Assembly: GCA_900315975.1 (NCBI GenBank)
Contig: ONBA01000035.1
Location: 1 to 24,611, forward strand
Length of the DNA: 24,611 nucleotides
Direction of reading: 5' to 3'
Source: an uncultured Ruminococcus sp.
Lineage (GTDB): Bacteria > Bacillota_A > Clostridia > Oscillospirales > Ruminococcaceae
The notes below the pieces were generated by a model. The model was not told the origin of the DNA, did not search any database, and saw nothing but the letters and a program-made list of their open reading frames with translations. A program made the position numbers and the translations under genes. Below, one piece after another: positions 7,598 through 14,109 of this stretch. How positions within the stretch are numbered: position 1 is the first letter of the stretch; every line of letters starts with the position of its first letter.

Positions 7598-8807
7598 ATG
7601 CCCCGACCGACTGTATGATCCGCCTCTCCCTTGCAGGATCGTTCGTGAAGCTGAGAGCGTTGCTTATCGCATCGCAGTTGCGGGCTCTTGCCTCCTGGAA
7701 CATATGGGAGTAGAGATTCAAAGTCGTTCCGACGACGCTGTGTCCCATATCCGCCGATACCGCTACAACGTCCACGCCCTCGAATATCAGCAGGCTCGCG
7801 TGAAGGTGACGCAGCGAGTGGATATTGTGAAACTGTACCCCGATGCGCTTGCAGTAGCCCTTCAGCCACTCAAAGGGTGTCTGCGGATTCATCGGAGCGC
7901 CGTTCCACTTGGTGAACAGCCTGTCGTGATCCTCCCACTTGGTGCCGAGCCTTTCAGCCTCGCTCTCCTGCTCCGCCTTGAAGCGCCGGAGCATATCCAT
8001 TATTGAGGTCGGCATCTTTGACACACGCTTTGATTTTTTAGTCTTGGTGGTGTCGGTGTATATACCCTTTGCCGATGTGTACTGCGAGGTGCGCCGGACG
8101 TGGATAAGCTCGTTCTCAAAGTCTATGTCCTTCCATTCGAGCCCCAGCATCTCGCTGCGGCGGAAGCCTGTGTATATCGCCAGCAGCAGGAATACCTTGT
8201 ATTTCAGCGGCTCGCTGCCCAGATTGTCGAACAGCACCGCCACTTCTTCAAGTGTGTAGATCTGCTTTTCGTCCTGCTCCTGCTTCGGGATGAACACTCT
8301 CCTGCACGGGTTGTCGCACAACATTCCCATGCGTATCGCATAGGTGAACACATCGCTTATGAAACTCAGGTGGTGCACCGCTGTCTTGCGTGAGAGCGGC
8401 TTGCCTGTCCTCTCGTGCCTGCCCTTGACGATCAAATCGGTTATAAACCGCTGGATCTCACGGGCTGTTATCTTATCCATTCGCTTGTGTCCGAGTTCGG
8501 GGGAGATGCGCTTGGTTAGCTGTCTCATCCTTGCGAGTGTAGTCGGGCGAAGGGAGATATTCGCATACTCCTCAAACCACTGCTCAGCGAAAGTCTCGAA
8601 CTTGACCGCCGCAGTGATCTGCCCTTTCTTGCACTCCTCCTCGAAGAGTACAGCTATTCTGTTCACCTCCTTTTCAATCTGCTTCTGCGTCATGCCGGGT
8701 TCGGGGTAATAGCTTCTGTACTGATTGTGCTGTCTGCCCTTTACGTCATAACCGCAGGAGACCTTGATCTCATAAGAACCGTTGCTTCTCTTTCGTATTG
8801 CTGCCAT
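7596..8807 (-). CDS. int: Tyrosine recombinase (integrase), Tn916/phage type
   Basis: A 403-aa site-specific recombinase that would integrate and excise the element. The N-terminal 60 residues form an arm-binding-type domain. A SAM-like core-binding domain runs roughly 70-165. The catalytic domain carries R216 (TGFRRSE), a lysine near 255-257, H330-x-x-R333 (HSLRH), H356 (MGHS) and the nucleophile Y366 (LNLYSHMF). All the expected residues are present. The start ATG at 8807 has CGGAGG about 8 bp upstream. The gene points at the tRNA-Lys core 165 bp past its stop, which is the normal arrangement for such integrases. A good promoter lies at 8852-8880, between it and the excisionase gene. Confidence 0.95.
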   Translation of the reverse strand: MAAIRKRSNGSYEIKVSCGYDVKGRQHNQYRSYYPEPGMTQKQIEKEVNRIAVLFEEECKKGQITAAVKFETFAEQWFEEYANISLRPTTLARMRQLTKRISPELGHKRMDKITAREIQRFITDLIVKGRHERTGKPLSRKTAVHHLSFISDVFTYAIRMGMLCDNPCRRVFIPKQEQDEKQIYTLEEVAVLFDNLGSEPLKYKVFLLLAIYTGFRRSEMLGLEWKDIDFENELIHVRRTSQYTSAKGIYTDTTKTKKSKRVSKMPTSIMDMLRRFKAEQESEAERLGTKWEDHDRLFTKWNGAPMNPQTPFEWLKGYCKRIGVQFHNIHSLRHLHASLLIFEGVDVVAVSADMGHSVVGTTLNLYSHMFQEARARNCDAISNALSFTNDPARERRIIQSVGA

Positions 8808-8830
8808 ATTTTATACCTCCGTATAGAACA

Positions 8831-8893
8831 CGGCGCATTTCTGCCGATACCATTATACCATATCCGAACGGAAAAGTCTACCGAAATGCGCCG
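8831..8893. repeat. 11-bp inverted repeat flanking the integrase promoter
   Basis: CGGCGCATTTC (8831-8841) and GAAATGCGCCG (8883-8893) are perfect inverted copies, 41 bp apart. The minus-strand promoter lies entirely between them. In a transcript starting at xis the arms could pair; in one starting at this promoter only one arm would be transcribed. Confidence 0.75.
8852..8880 (-). promoter_or_regulatory. Promoter of int
   Basis: On the minus strand, TAGACT (8875-8880) and TATAAT (8852-8857) are separated by exactly 17 bp. Transcription would start near 8845, about 38 bp before the int start codon. It is flanked by an 11-bp inverted repeat, which suggests control by a bound repressor or by excisionase. 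Confidence 0.7.
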
Positions 8894-8929
8894 ACTGTGC
8901 CTCACATTCTACCTAACCGACAAAAAAGC

Positions 8930-9124
8930 TTACGCCGTTTTGCCGCGGAGGTGATCAAGGAACATTTCCTTGTTTATGAGATACTTTTTCCCTGCCATGA
9001 TGTGCGGTATCTGATCGTTAATACACATCTGACGCACCCTGTACTCGGTCAGTCCCTTGACCAGAGCAGCCGCCTCTTTGATAGTCAGCATCTCGACCGT
9101 GTTTTCTTTTCTTCCCTCTGTCAT
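8930..9124 (-). CDS. xis: Excisionase-type helix-turn-helix protein
   Basis: A 64-aa protein with a MerR/excisionase-like winged helix: LTIKEAAALVKGLTEYRVRQ, then the wing IMAGKKYLINKEMFLDHL. Such proteins bend DNA at the attachment site and bias the integrase towards excision. The ATG at 9124 has AGGAGG about 7 bp upstream. It lies directly upstream of int in the same orientation, the usual xis-int order, with a 122-bp gap that holds an additional int promoter. Confidence 0.85.
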   Translation of the reverse strand: MTEGRKENTVEMLTIKEAAALVKGLTEYRVRQMCINDQIPHIMAGKKYLINKEMFLDHLRGKTA

Positions 9125-9266
9125 AATTCATTCCTCCTGTTGTTCTATCAATGTGTTTGCTTTCATTCGTCCCGTTATCATATATCAAGGGGCTCCGTTT
9201 CGTTATGCATCTCATTTGTCTCAACGAACAAGAGGCTTCCGCCCCTCGCTCACATTGTATTGTGTA

Positions 9267-10331
9267 TCATTCTAACGGTTCTATCGACCAATTCCTGAAC
9301 TCTCCGTCCTCGTCATAAGGATAGAACGCATCCTCATCGAAGCCCGGCAGATCATTGTCCATTCCGTCGAACATCCGCTTGCAGAGGTAATGCCAGTTGT
9401 CGAGGAATATCCCCGCCTGCGTGTCCAGCGCATACCATTCTCCATCGACCTTGACTACATTGAATGTGTGACCGTACCAGCCGTTGTCGGTGCAGAAGGC
9501 GTATGCGCATTCGAGCCCGATGCCCTGACACACATAGTAGGCTTCAAGCGAGTGATAGACGCAGGAGCCCCATCCGTTCTTCTCCATCCACCTGAACACC
9601 GCAACTGCCTTTCCGTAATCGGTGCCGTCGTGTTTCAATTTGCGCCCGACCTGTATATAATAGATCGGCGGGGTGTCGGTTTCTTCGAGATTCTCAATCA
9701 TCGTTGCAAGGCAGGTAACATCCGGCACCTCGACGTAGGTGATGCCGTTCTCAATCACAGTCGTGGTTGCTTTTGATATGATCGGCGGCTTTGGGACTGC
9801 TATCTTTTCCGCAGTTGTAGTTGTTACTTTTGTAGTCGTGGTCTGCTTTGTCGTTGCTTTCGGTTTCGCTGTGGTCGTTCCTCTTGTAGTCATGGTCGCT
9901 GCTCTTGTAGTTGTCATCACTGATGTTTGCGTCGTTTGCATTGTCGTTGTTTCTCTCGGCTGTTCCGTATTCGGAGTTGCCGTTGTTGTCATCGACGTAG
10001 TCGCCCTGACAGGCTCTTGTCGCGCCGACACAGACTTGCTTTCGGTTGGCTGCGTAGTTTCCCGACTCGTCCGTTTCGTTGCTGACGTTGGCGCTGTGTG
10101 CACTGTGGTCGCGCTCGTTGTTGTAGTGGTTACCGCTGTGGTCTGCGTTGTTGTTAGGTGGGTCGTTGTTGCTTTGCTCTCCGCAGTGGTCACGCTCTCG
10201 GACGGCTTTTCTCTTTCCGTTGATATTATCGCAGATGAAGAAATTGTTGTCACGACCTCTGTGCCCGGTTCGGTGTTTGCACAGCCTGTCAGCAGAGCGG
10301 CGAGTATGAGTATTGCAATTGCTTTTTTCAT
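9267..10331 (-). CDS. Lipoprotein with Thr-rich linker and transglutaminase-like domain
   Basis: A 354-aa exported protein. The start is placed at the ATG at 10331 (MKKAIAIL), 1 bp after the upstream stop; a GTG at 10343 is in frame but overlaps the ribosome site. The signal peptide ends in the lipobox LLTGC, giving lipidation at C17. Residues 25-175 are a linker dominated by Thr, with many TTT runs, of a kind common in Ruminococcus surface proteins. Residues 190-354 carry C257 (GSCVYHS), H288 (YGHTFNVV) and D303 (YALD), the Cys-His-Asp order of the transglutaminase/cysteine-protease fold. It probably acts outside the membrane on protein or peptide substrates. Its role on a mobilisable element is unclear; surface remodelling or helping mating contact are possible. 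Confidence 0.8.
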   Translation of the reverse strand: MKKAIAILILAALLTGCANTEPGTEVVTTISSSAIISTEREKPSESVTTAESKATTTHLTTTQTTAVTTTTTSATTVHTAPTSATKRTSRETTQPTESKSVSARQEPVRATTSMTTTATPNTEQPRETTTMQTTQTSVMTTTRAATMTTRGTTTAKPKATTKQTTTTKVTTTTAEKIAVPKPPIISKATTTVIENGITYVEVPDVTCLATMIENLEETDTPPIYYIQVGRKLKHDGTDYGKAVAVFRWMEKNGWGSCVYHSLEAYYVCQGIGLECAYAFCTDNGWYGHTFNVVKVDGEWYALDTQAGIFLDNWHYLCKRMFDGMDNDLPGFDEDAFYPYDEDGEFRNWSIEPLE

Positions 10332-10332
10332 T

Positions 10333-10599
10333 TCAGTCACCACCTTCTATAATGTCACGCATCAGTTCTGCGCCGTCACGGAAGCCTTGCTTGTAGCTGC
10401 GCTCGTTGCTAATCGTGGTCTGCTCGCCCTGGATGTCGCAGAGTCTGTTGAACATTTCATCCTGCTCTGCGGACAGCGTTCCTTTGAATTCTTCGTGTAG
10501 CCGCAGCCACTCTTTGCTCAATGAAACATACCTGCTGTTCGTATCGAACTGCAAATCTATCGGCGCTCGGTTGCCGTGGTAGATATCCTTGATGGTCAT
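10333..10599 (-). CDS. DUF6809-like small protein
   Basis: An 88-aa protein starting MTIKDIYHGNRAP at 10599, with GGGAGGTGG about 6 bp upstream. The open frame extends to 10650, but that start has no better signal and would include the hairpin at 10615-10641. The ending YKQGFRDGAELMRDII parallels the FRKGFKVGAQLVLEMI ending of the protein at 6909-7181, so the two are distant paralogues. Its stop overlaps the ribosome site of the lipoprotein gene, implying coupling. The function of the family is unknown. Confidence 0.7.
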   Translation of the reverse strand: MTIKDIYHGNRAPIDLQFDTNSRYVSLSKEWLRLHEEFKGTLSAEQDEMFNRLCDIQGEQTTISNERSYKQGFRDGAELMRDIIEGGD

Positions 10600-10614
10600 T
10601 TGTACCACCTCCCG

Positions 10615-10641
10615 AGGCAGCCGTTGTTTTTGAGGCTGCCT
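10615..10641. promoter_or_regulatory. Hairpin just before the DUF6809-like ribosome site
   Basis: AGGCAGCC and GGCTGCCT form a perfect 8-bp stem with an 11-base loop, between the relaxase stop and the next gene, ending a few bases before GGGAGGTGG on the minus strand. No T run follows on that strand, so it is more likely an mRNA boundary or translation-control structure than an intrinsic terminator. Confidence 0.45.
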
Positions 10642-10776
10642 TTCCCACACAAGAATACCACACCCGCCGTCGAATAGCTATCGCCAATGTCGACAGATTG
10701 TTCTGCCGGGATTTGTGCAGTTCGGAACTACCCTTTCAGTATATCCGAACTTGAAGTCCTGTTTCGGGATTTCATC

Positions 10777-12225
10777 CTACATCATCATATCCATCTCCAC
10801 CTCGCTTTCCTCAACCTCCATATCCTCGGCTTCGTATTCTTCCTCGCTCTCGACCTGCCCTGCTTTCATTTCCTCCAGCATCTCTGACAGTATCTTTATC
10901 GCCTCTATCGCAATGCCGATGAGTAATCCCGCATTCTGTGCGGCTCGGATGCTGTCTATATACCTCTCCATTTCCTCGGGGTCGGTGGGAGCATTGTCGA
11001 TTATCGAAGCCAGATTTGTAACACCGTCGATAATATCAAGAGTGCCGATTGTGACGCAAGGAGTGCTATCATAAACTTGAGCCTGCCTTTCTTTGAGCAT
11101 TCTTCTTGCTGCTTCAGCATTGAGGAGCACTCCTCTTTCAGACTCCCAGCCTGTGACAACAACTCCGTCATCGCCGACGAGGTTTCTGTTTTGACTTGTG
11201 TCTCTATCTCCTGACAGGTGATCTGATCCTGCACTGCGAGCTCCGATAACTGATCCAGATAGCTCTGCATCTGCGCTGCGGTCATTGATCTCGACAGCAG
11301 CGTTATGACCTTGTCCTGGGACTCGGCCACGTTTTTCAGCACTCCGATCACTGCCAGCCAGTTCTGCTCCGTGATCTGTGCGAAGGTTACCGGCTGCGCC
11401 GCCTCCTGCAGCAGCGGTTTGTTCTTCTCCATTAAGGATTCGAGCTCTGATCTTGAATTCATATTCCATTGCCTCCTTCAAAAATTTTTCGTCCAGCAGC
11501 CTGCGGTCTCGGAACGAGTACCTGCTCGGCATGACATAGGTTATGTGCTTGTGGTTGTCCTGCCACTTGACGCTGATGCCGTACCGCTTTTTCATCAGCC
11601 AACAGAACTGCTTGCGGCTCTTGGCTTCTTTCATGCCCTCGGTTATTGCAGACATCAGTTGCAGCTTCACACTATGACCTCTCTCCGCACAGCGGTGTTC
11701 ACGGTCGGACATCTTAGGCACCTTGCGTTGTTTCAGCTTCGTCACCGGATCAGCGAGAACGTGGACGTGATGATTAAGGCAGATCTCATCCGAGAGATTC
11801 ATCAAATTCTTTACGCTGTCAAGATTAGAATGATATTTCTTGCCGTCTTGAAAACTCACCGAGTTGAACACTATATGCGAGTGGATATGCTCTCGGTCTA
11901 TGTGCGTAGCGACCACACACTCATACTGACCGAAGGCTTGCTCTGCAAACTCGCAGGCTATCTGATGAGCCTTCTCCGGCGTGATGTCATAGCCTTTCGG
12001 GAAGCTCTGCACCAGATGATAATACTGTCTGCCATCGGTTTTGTTGTAAAGCTGTTTTGTCAGACGCATTTCTTCGTAGGCAGTCTGCGGCGAACAGTTT
12101 ATCCCTGTGACGTAACGTCTATCCTCCCGGACGGTTTTCTTCTCCTGCGAGACATAGCCAAGCACAGTTTTCATACCGCCGGCGCTCTGAGTTTTACAGT
12201 TTACAAAGTGTACTATCGGCATCAT
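10777..12225 (-). CDS. mobA: MOBP-type relaxase
   Basis: A 482-aa conjugative relaxase that would nick oriT and carry the single strand to a recipient. The N-terminal domain has the three-histidine metal site in THIDREHIHSHI (H108, H113, H115 and H117 available, with D110), typical of MobA/MobL MOBP enzymes. The nucleophilic tyrosine is likely among the N-terminal tyrosines. Its ATG overlaps the mobC stop (ATGA at 12222-12225), so translation is coupled. Residues 255-410 are low-complexity and Gly/Ala/Ser/Asp-rich, exactly where another gene is nested in a second frame. The C-terminus returns to an ordinary helical, then very acidic, sequence ending EMDMMM, so the frame stays intact through the overlap. 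Confidence 0.92.
   Translation of the reverse strand: MMPIVHFVNCKTQSAGGMKTVLGYVSQEKKTVREDRRYVTGINCSPQTAYEEMRLTKQLYNKTDGRQYYHLVQSFPKGYDITPEKAHQIACEFAEQAFGQYECVVATHIDREHIHSHIVFNSVSFQDGKKYHSNLDSVKNLMNLSDEICLNHHVHVLADPVTKLKQRKVPKMSDREHRCAERGHSVKLQLMSAITEGMKEAKSRKQFCWLMKKRYGISVKWQDNHKHITYVMPSRYSFRDRRLLDEKFLKEAMEYEFKIRARILNGEEQTAAAGGGAAGNLRTDHGAELAGSDRSAEKRGRVPGQGHNAAVEINDRSADAELSGSVIGARSAGSDHLSGDRDTSQNRNLVGDDGVVVTGWESERGVLLNAEAARRMLKERQAQVYDSTPCVTIGTLDIIDGVTNLASIIDNAPTDPEEMERYIDSIRAAQNAGLLIGIAIEAIKILSEMLEEMKAGQVESEEEYEAEDMEVEESEVEMDMMM
11001..11462 (-). CDS. MobB/MbeB-like mobilisation protein nested inside the relaxase gene
   Basis: A 153-aa protein in a different frame of the same strand, lying completely inside mobA. 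It has a perfect AAGGAGG (11472-11478) 9 bp before its ATG. The sequence looks like a real protein: a helical, Gln/Glu/Ser-rich, coiled-coil-like body and one C-terminal membrane segment (LKFMIALLASQSALLILSTV, about 128-147) with a short basic tail. The overlapping relaxase segment is the one with unnatural composition. Nesting of an accessory mob gene in the relaxase gene is known from ColE1 plasmids (mbeB and mbeD inside mbeA). By analogy it may tether the relaxosome to the membrane. Homology to MbeB itself is not established. Confidence 0.7.
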   Translation of the reverse strand: MNSRSELESLMEKNKPLLQEAAQPVTFAQITEQNWLAVIGVLKNVAESQDKVITLLSRSMTAAQMQSYLDQLSELAVQDQITCQEIETQVKTETSSAMTELLSQAGSLKEECSSMLKQQEECSKKGRLKFMIALLASQSALLILSTVLQIWLR

Positions 12226-12533
12226 TTCACCTCCCCGATGAGCTTGCCGATCTGACCGTACAGCGCATACAGGTCGCGGTGGACAGCATCGAAATTCATA
12301 GCTTTGATGCGACCCTCATTGACCGCACGCGCAAGCTGATTGATATTGTTACCTATCGCTTTCATCTGCCGGACGACTTCGTCAAGCCCATTGACTACAA
12401 CAATTCTCTTGCCCAGCGCCGACCGAAGCACATAGTCGGAGAGGGTCTGACCGTGGCTTTCGGCACGTCCTTTAATTTTATCCCGCTCATCAACAGTGCA
12501 GCGGACGGTGATCGTTACATTTCTTTTTCGCAT
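12222..12533 (-). CDS. mobC: MobC-type relaxosome accessory protein
   Basis: A 103-aa protein starting MRKRNVTITVRCTVDERDKI at 12533. An upstream in-frame ATG at 12548 is rejected because GGAGGT lies between the two and serves the second. The N-terminal strand and two helices suggest a ribbon-helix-helix DNA-binding domain. The C-terminal part, with LDEVVRQMKAIGNNINQLAR, is the hallmark of MobC proteins. It would bind oriT and open the DNA for the relaxase. It overlaps the relaxase start by 3 bp, and the oriT-like region lies immediately upstream. Confidence 0.9.
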   Translation of the reverse strand: MRKRNVTITVRCTVDERDKIKGRAESHGQTLSDYVLRSALGKRIVVVNGLDEVVRQMKAIGNNINQLARAVNEGRIKAMNFDAVHRDLYALYGQIGKLIGEVK

Positions 12534-12584
12534 TTTATTTACCTCCATTCTTAAGTTCCGTCACTAATTGTGACGCTTATTTCT

Positions 12585-12746
12585 GCGGAGCTCGGCTCCG
12601 CGTTTCATTTTCCTTATGCCAATAAAGGGGGTCCGGGGTTCACCCCGAGCCAGCAAGCCTCGGCTCTGCCAGACCCCCAACGGGGACAGGTGGACAGCCA
12701 GAGGCGATGCTGGCTTTTACTGAAAACCTCCCCCGTGAGGCCTCAC
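12585..12746. other. Candidate oriT: nested inverted repeats upstream of mobC
   Basis: Dense symmetry sits just upstream of mobC. GCGGAGC/GCTCCGC (12585-12601); outer arms GGGGGTC (12627-12633) and GACCCCC (12672-12678), enclosing CGGGGT/ACCCCG (12634-12647) and GAGCC/GGCTC (12647-12666) as a cloverleaf-like fold; GCCAG/CTGGC (12697-12714); and the 12-bp palindrome GTGAGGCCTCAC (12735-12746). The position next to mobC and the relaxase is where a MOBP oriT is expected. The nick site is not identified. No convincing gene lies in 12549-13004. Confidence 0.6.
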
Positions 12747-12930
12747 AGCGGACTGCCTAAATACACCACTTTCAGCCGTATATTTATAGTGGAAAGAAAA
12801 AATATCAGTGCTCCTATCTCGCCCACAGCCGCACACAAATGCGCTGTGAGGCGTTTTGTTTTACTGCTCGGTTGTTTCCACGACTGCATCTGCCAAGGGC
12901 ATACAGTGCGTTGTTGTACGAGCATTTTGC

Positions 12931-13082
12931 GTGACAGTAGCACTCGTTCCGTGACAGTAAAACTCGTTTTTTAATTCTACTGACACGCAAAAGAAATAAC
13001 GCATTTACGAACTTTGAGACGCATTCACAGGCAGCTGCGCGACAGTAAAACCGCCCTCGTTTCTACCGACACTACTGTCACG
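12931..13082. repeat. Iteron-like repeats of GTGACAGTA
   Basis: GTGACAGTAGCACTCGTT (12931-12948) is followed at a 20-bp period by GTGACAGTAAAACTCGTT (12951-12968). A degenerate copy starts at 13041 (GACAGTAAAAC, with CTCGTT further on), and an inverted TACTGTCAC lies at 13074-13082. The last two lie inside the 3' end of the repA-like gene. Repeats with a period close to two helical turns beside a Rep gene are typical of initiator-binding iterons. Confidence 0.55.
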
Positions 13083-14084
13083 CTCGGGGTAGTAATCAAG
13101 CTTGATATACCGTCCCGAGTGGCGGCGCTCGTAAGCGAAAACTATTCCGTAGAGCATCAGCGTGTAGCCGTTCTCGACAAGGTCGCGCTTGATCCTGTTC
13201 GGATAAAAAGTTTCATCGGTGATAGCTTTCAGCTCGTCGGACAACTCCGTCGGCGTACCGACAAAGTGCAATTTCTCACGGATGAAAACATATACCGCAG
13301 ACAGAAACAGATTGTTTTTGCTGCCGCTGACGGATAGATCTTCCTCTGCGATCCACCGCATCTGCGATGAATCGAAATGAACCTTGATCTCAAGAAATCC
13401 CACATCTCTGCCGACACAAGTGAGTGTTCCGACTCCGCTGCCGCGATAGGTTTCCGCAAGAACTAAGCTGCCGTCTGCACAGCCGCTGAGCCCCGTGCTG
13501 CCTGTGATCTGATTGAACGGATCGCTGTCCGGCATCTTCCGGGTGTGGTGGATAACTATGATCGTGATGTCCAGCTTGTCCGCAAGAGCTTTCAGCGCTG
13601 ACATTTCTTTGTAGTCTGTCGCATAAGTCGATTCAACTCCTTCACGGACTTTCTGCAAGGTGTCGATGACCACAAGCCCCAGGTCGATGTGCTCTTTGTA
13701 GAATTCCTCGATCTGTTCAAGCAGACCGTGCTCGATAGTCCCGGACGTGACTGCGCAGTACATATCTTCCGTCTCAGGCGCGTCTATCGCAAACAGTCTT
13801 TTCTGAATTCGGCGGAAGTTATCTTCGAGACACAGGTACAGAGCATCACGGCGAACAGTAGTGCGTCCGAGAACTTTGCGCTCGGTGGCAATGCTCACGC
13901 ACAGATCAAGTGCCAGCCACGACTTTCCGACCTTTTGCGTACCCGCAAGTATGAACAATCCCTGCGGCAGCAGCCCATCCACAAGATACTCCATCGGCGG
14001 AAAAACAGTTGTCAAGATCTCGCCTGCGGTCTTGGTTTCCAGTTTGTTTTTCATTGGCATTCCTCCTTTCTGGTGAGTTTTCAT
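13005..14084 (-). CDS. repA: RepA-like AAA ATPase (KaiC/DnaB-type helicase)
   Basis: A 359-aa ATPase. Walker A is AGTQKVGKSW (47-56), Walker B is LGLVVID with D141, and the HHTRK motif follows at 179-183. This is the AAA_25/RepA hexameric helicase pattern of plasmid and mobile-element replication proteins. The last 100 residues may be a winged-helix-like DNA-binding region. Two starts are supported: ATG 14084 with AAGGAGGT (14091-14098) 6 bp upstream, and ATG 14054 with AAGGAGG (14062-14068) 7 bp upstream, both in frame. It would support replication of the excised circular element. Iteron-like repeats lie at its 3' end and a large repeat array lies upstream, so either side could hold an origin. 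Confidence 0.85.
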   Translation of the reverse strand: MKTHQKGGMPMKNKLETKTAGEILTTVFPPMEYLVDGLLPQGLFILAGTQKVGKSWLALDLCVSIATERKVLGRTTVRRDALYLCLEDNFRRIQKRLFAIDAPETEDMYCAVTSGTIEHGLLEQIEEFYKEHIDLGLVVIDTLQKVREGVESTYATDYKEMSALKALADKLDITIIVIHHTRKMPDSDPFNQITGSTGLSGCADGSLVLAETYRGSGVGTLTCVGRDVGFLEIKVHFDSSQMRWIAEEDLSVSGSKNNLFLSAVYVFIREKLHFVGTPTELSDELKAITDETFYPNRIKRDLVENGYTLMLYGIVFAYERRHSGRYIKLDYYPERDSSVGRNEGGFTVAQLPVNASQSS

Positions 14085-14109
14085 AGGGTCACCTCCTTGA
14101 AACTTTATG

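Noticed and set aside
9739..10500. Plus-strand 253-aa Val-rich frame
   Set aside because: It is the antisense of the Thr-rich linker; ACN codons read backwards give Val-rich text that mimics a membrane protein.
11305..12255. Plus-strand 316-aa frame opposite the relaxase
   Set aside because: Antisense of a clear MOBP relaxase; the composition is not protein-like.
12743..12943. 66-aa minus-strand frame between repA and mobC
   Set aside because: No ribosome site and no protein-like pattern; lies in structured non-coding DNA.
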